From: an uncultured Acetatifactor sp.
GTDB taxonomy: Bacteria > Bacillota > Clostridia > Lachnospirales > Lachnospiraceae
Reading direction: 5' to 3'
Length of the DNA stretch: 50,252 bases
Assembly (NCBI GenBank): GCA_910585015.1
Contig: CAJUCT010000016.1
Coordinates: 1 to 50,252, forward strand
Notes under the pieces: model-generated
What the model was told of the DNA's origin: nothing
What the model saw: only the letters and a program-made list of their open reading frames with translations
Databases searched by the model: none
Translations under genes and position numbers: made by a program
Shown here: piece after piece, positions 25,127-32,748 of the stretch
Position numbering within the stretch: position 1 is the stretch's first letter
Layout: every line of letters starts with the position of its first letter

Positions 25127-25786
25127 CTATCTTCTGCAAAGTTCCAGTATTCTCTCAATGACCTGCCCGGGGATCATATCCGAACTGTCCACCAGCACGG
25201 CATCCTCCGCCTGGCGCAGGGGACTGGTCTCCCGATGCATATCCCGGTAATCCCGCTCCTCCATATCCGCCTGGATCCGGGCCAGGTCACAGGTCTGTCC
25301 CTTGGCGGTCAGTTCGTCATAGCGCCGCTTGGCACGGACGGCACTGCTGGCGGTCAGATAAATTTTCACATCCGCGTCCGGCAGAACACAGGTGCCGATA
25401 TCACGGCCATCCATAATGCAATCCTCTTTTGCCGCAAGTTCCTTTTGCAGGGCCGTAATGCGTTTGCGGACAGGAGGAAGGCCGCTGATTCTGGAGGTGG
25501 CGGCTCCCACCTCTTCCGTGCGGATATAGGCGTTGACATTCTCCCCGTTTAGGTAGACCACCTGTATCCCGTCCTCATATTTCAGGGTGATATCCGCCTC
25601 GTCGCAATGGGCGATCACCGCCTGTTCGTCCTCGGGGTTGATCCCCTGGCGCAACATATACAGCCCCATTCCCCTGTACATCGCCCCGGTGTCCACATAG
25701 ATGATGTTCAATTCCTTGGCCACGGCCTTGGCGATGGTGCTTTTGCCGGCTCCGGCCGGCCCATCCACAGCGATATTATAACTCAT
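25127..25786 (-). CDS. cmk: cytidylate kinase
   Basis: 219 residues. It phosphorylates CMP and dCMP with ATP. The P-loop GPAGAGKST (Lys15) is at the N-terminus, and the family segments VDTGAMYR and MDGRDIGT are present. The ATG is preceded by GAAGGGAAAC, a weak ribosome binding site placed next to a family-B element. Co-transcribed with ispH and the S1-protein gene. Confidence 0.94.
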   Translation of the reverse strand: MSYNIAVDGPAGAGKSTIAKAVAKELNIIYVDTGAMYRGMGLYMLRQGINPEDEQAVIAHCDEADITLKYEDGIQVVYLNGENVNAYIRTEEVGAATSRISGLPPVRKRITALQKELAAKEDCIMDGRDIGTCVLPDADVKIYLTASSAVRAKRRYDELTAKGQTCDLARIQADMEERDYRDMHRETSPLRQAEDAVLVDSSDMIPGQVIERILELCRR

Positions 25787-25811
25787 ATAACAGTTTCCCT
25801 TCTATATTTAT

Positions 25812-26077
25812 AGTTCCGCGTCTCCCCACACGCTACACATGGCGGGTGATCAACATCTGGCCGCTCCGTCGTCCATATGTTGATCAGTGTACCGTCCGGG
25901 GAGACGCTGTTTATAGTTCCGCGTCTCCCCACACGCTACACATGGCGGGTGATCAACATCTGGCCGCTCCGTCGTCCATATGTTGATCAGTGTACCGTCC
26001 GGGGAGACGCTGTTTATAGTTCCGCGTCTCCCCACACGCTACACAGGGCGGGTGATCAACATCTGGCCGCTCTGTCT
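25812..26077 (-). repeat. family-B hairpin elements in tandem, 103-bp period, 2.6 copies
   Basis: Copies begin with AGTTCCGCG at 25812, 25915 and 26018. The first two are nearly identical over 103 bases. Basal arms are GCGTCTCCCC and GGGGAGACGC; middle arms are TGATCAACAT and ATGTTGATCA; a short TACAC/GTGTA helix lies between. The third copy is cut off after the first middle arm and apical-loop region and continues into the flavoprotein gene, whose stop codon (26056-26058) lies inside it. Confidence 0.92.
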
Positions 26078-27384
26078 CCCGCCAAATGTCCCGTGGACCA
26101 GGCAATCTGTAAGTTGTAGCCCCCGGTCAGTGCGTCCAGGTCCAGAAGTTCCCCGGCAAAATACAGTCCCTGTATTCTCTTTGACTCCAGGGTGGAGGGA
26201 TTCACGTCCCGGACGGATACGCCGCCCTTGGTGATAACCGCCTCCTCATAGCCCCGTACACCGGTCACGGTCATGGGCAGAGCCTTGATCAGGCCCGCAA
26301 AAGTCCTGCGCTCCTCCCGGGTGATCTCATTCACCGGCTTTTCCTGGGAAATACCCGACAAACGAATCATAACCGGAATCAGTCTGGCCGGAAACAGATT
26401 CCCCAGCGCATTCTTAAACTGCTTATTCCTGCTCTCCTCAAAATCCCGCAGCACCCTCTTATCCAGTTGCTGTTCATCCAGGGCGGGCTTTAAATCTAGA
26501 AGCAGCCTGGCCTCCCCTTTACATTTTGACACATAATAACTGCTGGCGCTCAGAACCAGCGGTCCGCTGACGCCGAAATGAGTAAACAGCATCTCCCCGA
26601 AGCCCCTGTAGATCTCTTTGCTCCCGCTGCGCAGGCTCAGTGAGACATTGCGCAGGGACAAGCCCATCAGTTCCCTACACCACTCTTCTTCAATACGGAA
26701 GGGCACAAGAGACGGCCTGCACTCTATCATACCATGTCCTGTCTCTTTTGCCAAGAGATATCCGTCGCCGGTGGAGCCGGTACTGGCGTAGGACAATCCG
26801 CCGGTGGCCAGAAGCACCCTGTCGGCCGACATACGCTTTCCGCCCTCCAGCAGCACACCCCGAACCTTCCCGATTGGGCCTTTTTTCTTTTTTTCTGCTC
26901 TCTTCTCCGGCACTGCGAAAGATTCCTGCCCTTCGGCGGCCTCGTCCGGAAACTCCTCCCACCACAGGCTCTTCACTCTGGTGTGCAGGCAGACTTCCAC
27001 CTGTAGCCGTTTTATGGCTCTGGTAAGAGCGGCGATCACATCCGAAGAGTGGTCGCTGACGGGAAATACCCTCTCCCCCCGCTCTATTTTCAAAGGACAA
27101 CCCTCCGTCTCCAGAAGGTCCATCACGGCCCGATTGTCAAAGCTGTAAAAGGCGCTGTATAAAAACTTGGCATTGGTCATCACATTGGCAAACAAATTGT
27201 CCATATCCCCGGCGTTGGTCACATTGCACCTGCCTTTGCCAGTGATAAAGAGTTTCTTCCCCAGCTTCTCATTTTGCTCCAGCAGCGTCACCCGGACCTT
27301 TGCTCCGATTTCCGTTCCGGCCTGGGCCGCCGCTATGGCAGCCATCATGCCGGCGGCCCCGCCGCCCACCACAATCACATGCAT
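26056..27384 (-). CDS. HI0933/YhiN-family flavoprotein
   Basis: 442 residues. An N-terminal FAD-binding Rossmann motif VVGGGAAGMMAAIAAA (about 5-20) and the family stretch GKGRCNVTNAG are clear. The C-terminal region has GGVSVRDVNPSTLESK and GELLDLDALTGGYNLQ. It belongs to the HI0933/BaiN/YhiN oxidoreductases, one of which (BaiN) takes part in bile-acid conversion; for this copy the substrate is unknown. The final residues ARC and the stop are encoded by the truncated family-B element, so the natural C-terminus was replaced or trimmed. It follows the RpiR-like regulator by 5 bases. Confidence 0.9.
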   Translation of the reverse strand: MHVIVVGGGAAGMMAAIAAAQAGTEIGAKVRVTLLEQNEKLGKKLFITGKGRCNVTNAGDMDNLFANVMTNAKFLYSAFYSFDNRAVMDLLETEGCPLKIERGERVFPVSDHSSDVIAALTRAIKRLQVEVCLHTRVKSLWWEEFPDEAAEGQESFAVPEKRAEKKKKGPIGKVRGVLLEGGKRMSADRVLLATGGLSYASTGSTGDGYLLAKETGHGMIECRPSLVPFRIEEEWCRELMGLSLRNVSLSLRSGSKEIYRGFGEMLFTHFGVSGPLVLSASSYYVSKCKGEARLLLDLKPALDEQQLDKRVLRDFEESRNKQFKNALGNLFPARLIPVMIRLSGISQEKPVNEITREERRTFAGLIKALPMTVTGVRGYEEAVITKGGVSVRDVNPSTLESKRIQGLYFAGELLDLDALTGGYNLQIAWSTGHLAGDRAARC

Positions 27385-27389
27385 CCCTG

Positions 27390-28304
27390 CTATTCCTCTT
27401 TCCTCAAAGAATAATTCAAAATCGGCTCATCGTCAATAAAATTTATTTCATCATTCAGATATACCTGATAATTGTTCCAAGTCTCCTCCAGCATCTCCAG
27501 GTTCTGCTTCACCGCTTGGGGGCATTTCAGGCACATAGCTACCACCAAGGCATTGATCACGCTAAGAGGCGCCACCAGGGAGTCCACGATAGACACCATG
27601 TCGCTGCGGGCCAGCAGATTGCAGGAGGAATACAGATTCATGGGGGAATGAGTGGTGTCGGTGATGGCGATCACCTTGGCATTCCTGTCATTGGCAAACT
27701 CCATGGCTTTTAGGGTGCGCATGGAATATCTGGGAAAGCTGATACCGATAAAGCAGTCCTTCTCGTCAATGCGGATCATCTGCTCAAAAGTCTCGCTGAC
27801 ACTGGTGGACTTTAGCAGTACCACATTACCCCGAATCATATTCAGGTAAAAATGTAAAAACTCCGCCAGCGGCTCGTTGCTGCGCAGCCCCATGATATAG
27901 ATATGGTCTGCCGCCAGGATAGCGTCCACTGCCGTCTCAAAGGCTGCCGCATCCAGGTGCTGTATGGTGTGCTGCAGCTTCTCTATATCCGCCGTCAACA
28001 CACTTGTCAGGATCTCGGACTGGGTGCTGTGTCCATATTTTGCGTCAATTTTCTGGACACTGCTCAGCTTAGTCTGCACACAGCCCTCCAGGGCTCTCTG
28101 AAACTCCGGATACCCTTTGTAGCCGATTCCGGCCGCAAAGCGCACCACCGTGGACTCGCTGATCCGCAGGGCATCCCCCAGCCGGGCTGCCGTCATGAAC
28201 ACGGCCTGATCGTAATGTTCCAGAATAAAGGAGGCAATCTTTTTGTGCCCCTTGCTCATGCCGCCATACTGTTCCCTGATCCTGTCAAGTACATCCTCTT
28301 GCAT
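27390..28304 (-). CDS. MurR/RpiR-family transcriptional regulator
   Basis: About 304 residues. The N-terminal helix-turn-helix (about 15-75, containing ISESTVVRFAAGIGYKGY) is typical of RpiR regulators. The C-terminal SIS domain (about 125-265) binds sugar phosphates in relatives. It starts at the ATG after GGAGGAG; a TTG two codons earlier is possible. The neighbours (flavoprotein, cmk) give no sugar pathway, so its ligand and targets are open. Confidence 0.9.
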   Translation of the reverse strand: MQEDVLDRIREQYGGMSKGHKKIASFILEHYDQAVFMTAARLGDALRISESTVVRFAAGIGYKGYPEFQRALEGCVQTKLSSVQKIDAKYGHSTQSEILTSVLTADIEKLQHTIQHLDAAAFETAVDAILAADHIYIMGLRSNEPLAEFLHFYLNMIRGNVVLLKSTSVSETFEQMIRIDEKDCFIGISFPRYSMRTLKAMEFANDRNAKVIAITDTTHSPMNLYSSCNLLARSDMVSIVDSLVAPLSVINALVVAMCLKCPQAVKQNLEMLEETWNNYQVYLNDEINFIDDEPILNYSLRKEE

Positions 28305-28343
28305 CTGCAATACTCCTCCGCCCTCTCTATTTTATTTGGCAAT

Positions 28344-28892
28344 TTATTTAGCAAACTGTCCATAGACCTGTTTAAGCACAGACAGGGTCTGTGCAACGGA
28401 CAGATCGTAATCCCCGGTAAGTGTCATGCAGGCGCTGCCATGGATAAAAATCCACATCCGCATAAAGATCTCCTCCGGGCTGCTGCATCCTTCGGCTCTG
28501 GCCCTGTTAATCTCATACAGCACATTGCCGTCGCTGCCATTTAAGAGGTCATACATACTCCTCCTGTTGTCCCTCTGGGAGAGGAAGAGCAGTTCAAACA
28601 GATGGCCTTCCTCCCTGGCAAAAGCAATGTATGCCATTCCCAGATTGACAAAGGGAACATGGGCCATCCGCGGATAGAGACTGTAATAGTCCTGAAAAAA
28701 TACCGCCGCTTTGTCGTAGACTGCATCCCACAATTCCTCCATATTCTTATACACCCGGAAAATGGGCTGCGTGGAGCATCCTGCCCGGGCAGCAACCTTC
28801 CGGGCGGTCACGCTGGCATATCCCTCCTCGCGGGTCATGGCAAATGCGGTATCCAATATCTGTTCTATAGTAATGCTTTCTTTTCTGGGCAT
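28344..28892 (-). CDS. TetR-family transcriptional regulator
   Basis: About 182 residues. The N-terminal helix-turn-helix (about 8-55, ITIEQILDTAF and ARKVAARAGCSTQPIFRVYKN) is TetR type; the rest is a helical ligand domain. It starts at ATG 28892 after AGGAG. The longer open frame upstream runs through the promoter and is not coding. Its promoter overlaps a short inverted repeat, so it probably represses itself. Confidence 0.9.
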   Translation of the reverse strand: MPRKESITIEQILDTAFAMTREEGYASVTARKVAARAGCSTQPIFRVYKNMEELWDAVYDKAAVFFQDYYSLYPRMAHVPFVNLGMAYIAFAREEGHLFELLFLSQRDNRRSMYDLLNGSDGNVLYEINRARAEGCSSPEEIFMRMWIFIHGSACMTLTGDYDLSVAQTLSVLKQVYGQFAK

Positions 28893-28923
28893 AGTATTTC
28901 TCCTGCGCAAGAAACCACGACGT

Positions 28924-28937
28924 ATAACACTCGTTAT
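28924..28937. promoter_or_regulatory. likely operator of the TetR-like regulator
   Basis: ATAACACTCGTTAT, a perfect inverted repeat with 5-base arms. It overlaps the last bases of the -10 region of the regulator's promoter and the presumed transcription start. Autoregulation is inferred from position. Confidence 0.5.
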
Positions 28938-28964
28938 TCTACAGTAGGAAAATGAATTTGTCAA
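28936..28964 (-). promoter_or_regulatory. promoter of the tetR-like gene
   Basis: On the minus strand a consensus TTGACA (28959-28964) and TAGAAT (28936-28941) are 17 bases apart. The start codon is about 40 bases downstream. Confidence 0.85.
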
Positions 28965-29016
28965 GTTAGTTGTTATCAGGTGCAGAGGACACTTCAAACG
29001 AATACTCATTCTCAAA

Positions 29017-29049
29017 AGAAACCCCGGTTCTCACCGAACCGGGGTTTCT
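29017..29049 (-). terminator. terminator of the decarboxylase operon
   Basis: AGAAACCCCGGTTC pairs perfectly with GAACCGGGGTTTCT around a 5-base loop, giving 14 pairs. It lies just after the oadA stop on the minus strand and runs into TTTTGAGA. It separates the operon from the tetR-like promoter. Confidence 0.9.
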
Positions 29050-29071
29050 ACATTATTTTCCGAAAATTTCC

Positions 29072-30499
29072 TTATACAGGATATGCGCCGTTCTTAGTGT
29101 CAGCCTGCGTCATATCCACCTTCTCCTGCTGAGCCTGGCGGTACTTGAAGAAGTCTGTTGCCACCTGAGGGAACAGAGCATAGGACAGCACATCCTCGTC
29201 CTGCTGCTTCCACTCCTTCATCTCGGCCTCCAGCTTATCCATCTCATTGCCTAGAGTGTCGGCAAAACGGCCTGTCAGTCTGGTCTCGCCAGGAATAACC
29301 TTATTGATGACCTCTTGGCTCATGGGCTTGACTGTCTGGCCATACTCACCGCGCAGCACTGCCTTGGTCTCCTTGGTAGCCATCTTGTATCTCTCGCCCA
29401 TCAGCACGTTGAACACTGCCTGCGTACCCACAATCTGGGAAGAAGGAGTAACCAGAGGAGGCTCGCCCAGATCCTTACGCACCTGAGGGATCTCGCGCAG
29501 CACATCGTAATACTTATCCTCCGCGTTCTGCTCTTTCAGCTGACTCACCATGTTGGACAACATACCGCCGGGTACCTGATACAGCAGGGTCTTGATATCC
29601 ACACCCATAACCTTGGGATTGAGCAGACCGCTCTTTAAGCACTCATCCCTGTAAGGACGGAAGTAGTCGGCGATCTCTGCCAACAGATTCTGGTCAAAAC
29701 CGGTGTCATAGGGTGTACCCCTGAAAGTCTCCACCATAACCTCAGTGGCGGGTTGGGAAGTGCCCATAGCAAAAGGACTCATAGCCGTGTCGATAACGTC
29801 CACACCGGCCTCCACTGCCTTTAAGTATGTCATGCCAGCCACACCGGAGGTATAATGCGTATGCAGCTGGATAGGCAGCTTGGTGTTCTCCTTCATGGCC
29901 GCGATCAACTCGGAAGCCTTGTAGGGCACCAGCAGGCCTGCCATATCCTTGATACAGATGGAATCCGCCCCCATCTCTTCGATCTTCTTGGCCATGTCAG
30001 CCCAGTATTCCAGAGTGTAGGCATCTCCCAGGGTATAGGACAAAGCCACCTGCGCATGGCCCCTGCCTTCCTGCTTCTTCATCCTGTTGGTGGCGTTTAC
30101 CGCCTCCTGCAGGTTGGGCAGATAGTTCAGACAATCAAAAATACGAATAATATCAATACCGTTGGCGATAGACTTCTGCACAAAAGCATCCACCACATCA
30201 TCCGCATAGGGCCTGTAACCCAGGATGTTCTGGCCGCGGAACAACATCTGCAGCTTGGTATTCTTGAAGCCGTCACGAAGTTTGCGCAGTCTGTCCCAGG
30301 GATCTTCCTTCAGAAATCTCAGGGATGCGTCAAAGGTTGCGCCGCCCCAGCACTCTACGGAGTGGTAGCCGACCTTATCCATCTTCTCCACGATGGGCAG
30401 CATGAAATCGGTGGGCATTCTGGTAGCAATCAGAGACTGGTGGGCATCACGTAATATTGTTTCCGTTATTTTAATCGGTTTTTTAGCTTGTTCTGACAT
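29072..30499 (-). CDS. oadA: oxaloacetate decarboxylase alpha subunit (carboxyltransferase, no biotin domain)
   Basis: 475 residues. It is the carboxyltransferase TIM barrel of oxaloacetate decarboxylase or pyruvate carboxylase subunit B. ILRDAHQSL (metal and substrate binding), IKDMAGLL (Lys) and QLHTHYTSG (His pair) are intact. The biotin carrier is absent and is encoded separately at 31796-32161. It moves the carboxyl group of oxaloacetate to biotin, which the beta subunit then decarboxylates with Na+ export. Last gene of the five-gene cluster; GGAGGAG precedes the ATG and a family-B hairpin lies just upstream. Confidence 0.93.
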   Translation of the reverse strand: MSEQAKKPIKITETILRDAHQSLIATRMPTDFMLPIVEKMDKVGYHSVECWGGATFDASLRFLKEDPWDRLRKLRDGFKNTKLQMLFRGQNILGYRPYADDVVDAFVQKSIANGIDIIRIFDCLNYLPNLQEAVNATNRMKKQEGRGHAQVALSYTLGDAYTLEYWADMAKKIEEMGADSICIKDMAGLLVPYKASELIAAMKENTKLPIQLHTHYTSGVAGMTYLKAVEAGVDVIDTAMSPFAMGTSQPATEVMVETFRGTPYDTGFDQNLLAEIADYFRPYRDECLKSGLLNPKVMGVDIKTLLYQVPGGMLSNMVSQLKEQNAEDKYYDVLREIPQVRKDLGEPPLVTPSSQIVGTQAVFNVLMGERYKMATKETKAVLRGEYGQTVKPMSQEVINKVIPGETRLTGRFADTLGNEMDKLEAEMKEWKQQDEDVLSYALFPQVATDFFKYRQAQQEKVDMTQADTKNGAYPV

Positions 30500-30518
30500 T
30501 TACGTCTCCTCCATTAAT

Positions 30519-30585
30519 AGTTCCGCAGTTTCCCTAACAGTACCATTCCCCCCAGGCACTGTTTGGGCAACTGCTGTTTTATTTA
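30519..30585 (-). repeat. family-B hairpin element, short copy between oadB and oadA
   Basis: AGTTCCGC-like start 20 bases from the oadA start codon. Basal arms GCAGTTTCCC (30525-30534) and GGGCAACTGC (30565-30574) pair with one mismatch. Inner arms are ACAGT and ACTGT. The end is the conserved CTGTTTTATTTA. At 67 bases it lacks the long middle helix. Confidence 0.8.
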
Positions 30586-30598
30586 GCTATATTACAAA

Positions 30599-31750
30599 TC
30601 AAAATACTCCAAAGATTGCCATAAAGGTTCCGGCAGCCACAGCCGTACCGATAACGCCGGCCACGTTGGGACCCATGGCATGCATCAGCAGGAAGTTGGT
30701 GGGATCTGCCTCCGCGCCTACCTTCTGGGACACACGGGCGGCCATAGGTACTGCGGACACGCCGGCGGAACCGATGAGCGGATTCACCTTGCCCTTAGTG
30801 GCAATACACATCAGCTTGCCGAAGAGCACACCCGCCGCCGTGCCGAAGGCAAAGGCGACCAGACCCAGAATAACGATCTTGATGGTATCCCAGTTCAGGA
30901 AAGCTTCCGCGCTGGTGGTGGCGCCCACAGAGGTACCCAGCAGGATAACCACAATGTACATCAATGCGTTGGAAGCCGTATCTGTCAGCTGTCTCACCAC
31001 GCCGGACTCCCTGAACAGGTTACCCAGCATCAGCATACCTACCAGAGGCGCCGTGGTGGGCAGAATCAGACACACCACAATGGTGACAACGATGGGGAAC
31101 AGAATCTTCTCCAGCTTGGTCACAGGGCGAAGCTGTGTCATCTTGATCTTACGCTCTTTCTCGGTGGTCAGCAGTTTCATGATAGGGGGCTGGATAATGG
31201 GCACCAGGGACATATAGGAATATGCCGCCACAGCTATGGGTCCCATGATTGCCGTCTGTCCCAGTTTACTGGCCAGGAAAATGGATGTAGGTCCGTCAGC
31301 GCCGCCGATAATGGAAATGGCAGCCGCAGCCGCATCATTAAAGCCCATAAAGATAGCGCCAAAATAAGCCATATAGATACCAAACTGAGCCGCCGCCCCC
31401 AGCAGAAAACTCTTGGGATTGGCGATCAGAGGACCGAAATCCGTGGATGCACCCACACCCATAAAGATCAGGGAGGGCAGGATGGCCCATTCATCCAATA
31501 AGTAGAAATAATGCAGCAGGCCGCCGACGCCATTGGATGACTCTTCAATGGACATCATGATATCCGGGTAGATATTCACCAGCAGCATACCGAAAGCTAT
31601 CGGGGTGAGCAGCAAAGGCTCAAACCCTTTCCGGATAGCCAGATAAAGAAATACACACGCAACTACAATCATCACATAATTGCCCCAGGTCAGGTTAAAA
31701 AACGCTGTCTGGTGGATCAGATTGCTAAGCGTATTTGCTATATAATCCAT
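30599..31750 (-). CDS. oadB: Na+-translocating decarboxylase beta subunit
   Basis: 383 residues with about nine to eleven membrane helices. This subunit decarboxylates carboxybiotin and exports Na+. The conserved segment IIGGADGPTSIF (Asp152) matches the functionally essential Asp region of the OadB/MmdB/GcdB family. Preceded by AGGAGGT. It is shared, presumably, by the two carboxyltransferases of the cluster. Confidence 0.95.
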   Translation of the reverse strand: MDYIANTLSNLIHQTAFFNLTWGNYVMIVVACVFLYLAIRKGFEPLLLTPIAFGMLLVNIYPDIMMSIEESSNGVGGLLHYFYLLDEWAILPSLIFMGVGASTDFGPLIANPKSFLLGAAAQFGIYMAYFGAIFMGFNDAAAAAISIIGGADGPTSIFLASKLGQTAIMGPIAVAAYSYMSLVPIIQPPIMKLLTTEKERKIKMTQLRPVTKLEKILFPIVVTIVVCLILPTTAPLVGMLMLGNLFRESGVVRQLTDTASNALMYIVVILLGTSVGATTSAEAFLNWDTIKIVILGLVAFAFGTAAGVLFGKLMCIATKGKVNPLIGSAGVSAVPMAARVSQKVGAEADPTNFLLMHAMGPNVAGVIGTAVAAGTFMAIFGVF

Positions 31751-31795
31751 GTGTTGACCTCCTGTTGTGATTCATTCAAAATATGGATTGAATGA

Positions 31796-32161
31796 TTAGT
31801 TCATGGTAGCCAGTACCGCACCGGCCTCGATAGAATCTCCTACAGCTACGTCGATGCTTGCCACCGTTCCATCCTTAGGAGCCACAACAGGGATTTCCAT
31901 TTTCATTGCCTCAATGATTACAACCGGGTCGCCGGTTTTTACCGCCTGCCCAACCTTGGCCTCAATCTTGAACACCTTGCCTGCAGCGCCGGCCTCAACC
32001 TTCACACTGCCGGCGCCACCGGCTGCCTTGGGGGCCGGCGCCTTGGGAACCGCGGGGGCTGCCGCTCTGGGGGCCGCAGGAGCAGGAGCACCTGTGGACG
32101 CTCCCTCTTCCACTACTACATCATATACATTGCCGTTTACGGTGATGGTATAATTTTTCAT
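31796..32161 (-). CDS. biotin carboxyl carrier protein of the decarboxylase
   Basis: 121 residues. A short N-terminal beta segment (1-20) is followed by an Ala/Pro-rich flexible hinge (about 21-50) and a biotinyl domain with EAMKME; biotin joins Lys87. The hinge lets the carrier swing between carboxyltransferase and beta subunit. I start at ATG 32161 after AAAGGAG, five codons inside the longest open frame. A family-A stem lies just upstream. Confidence 0.93.
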   Translation of the reverse strand: MKNYTITVNGNVYDVVVEEGASTGAPAPAAPRAAAPAVPKAPAPKAAGGAGSVKVEAGAAGKVFKIEAKVGQAVKTGDPVVIIEAMKMEIPVVAPKDGTVASIDVAVGDSIEAGAVLATMN

Positions 32162-32163
32162 AT

Positions 32164-32205
32164 TTTCTCCTTTCATATATCACAGGCTCCCCTGTGATAT
32201 TGCAC
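32164..32205 (-). repeat. family-A stem, single copy upstream of the biotin carrier gene
   Basis: ATATCACAGG and CCTGTGATAT form a stem of ten pairs around CTC. The sequence next to it leads straight into the AAAGGAG of the biotin-carrier gene. Same stem class as at 4.8 and 46 kb, with A-T for G-C at one position on both arms. Confidence 0.7.
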
Positions 32206-32288
32206 CAGCTGCTATCCGGGACATGAACCTGGCTCTTACCCTTAGGTTCCGCCCGCTAAACTGGTCTCTCCTATATTTATTGACAGAT

Positions 32289-32693
32289 TTATGCTCTTCT
32301 CGCTTTGTTTACCTTACGGATACTTCTCACCACGAAACCATCCGCGGAAGCAGCGCCCTCGCTGGCGGCAATCGCCGCGGCGATCACGGCTACCAGTTCC
32401 AGGTCGTCGGACACATCCGTGTCCTCCTGGACATTGCTCATCTGTGTGGCGGCGCTTACGCCGCTCTCCTGTACATTCCCTGCGTTTTTCTTTGCAAGCC
32501 TGTCCTGAATCATCGGGATAAACTTAAACAGGGAAATGACACCTATGATAATGATCAGGACGATAAATACGGTTCCCATACCAATCAAAGTATTCAGGGC
32601 CGCCTTCTCCATCCTTTCACCCAGATCACTTCCACAGGCCGTCAGACCAAAGACGCAAGCTGTCGCACAAATGATCGCTGAACGTTTCCTCAT
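32289..32693 (-). CDS. OadG-like gamma subunit with lipobox
   Basis: 134 residues. It has a signal sequence ending in a lipobox (LTAC, about residues 17-20), then a membrane helix (about 38-58) and a charged tail with a second weak hydrophobic stretch. Gamma subunits of this decarboxylase family are small, one-helix membrane proteins that hold the complex together. The lipobox is uncommon for OadG and may mean two membrane attachments. It lies between mmdA and the biotin-carrier gene. The ATG follows GAGGTAAGT. Confidence 0.75.
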   Translation of the reverse strand: MRKRSAIICATACVFGLTACGSDLGERMEKAALNTLIGMGTVFIVLIIIIGVISLFKFIPMIQDRLAKKNAGNVQESGVSAATQMSNVQEDTDVSDDLELVAVIAAAIAASEGAASADGFVVRSIRKVNKARRA

Positions 32694-32704
32694 ACTTACC
32701 TCTT

Positions 32705-32738
32705 TCCTGCATATCGCAGGCCGCGCCTGCGTTATTGC
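32705..32738 (-). repeat. family-A stem, single copy upstream of the oadG-like gene
   Basis: GCATATCGCAGG pairs with CCTGCGTTATTGC. On the minus strand it is followed directly by AAAGAGGTAAGT and the ATG of the oadG-like gene, so the element provides the start region. Confidence 0.7.
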
Positions 32739-32748
32739 CTTTTTTTAA

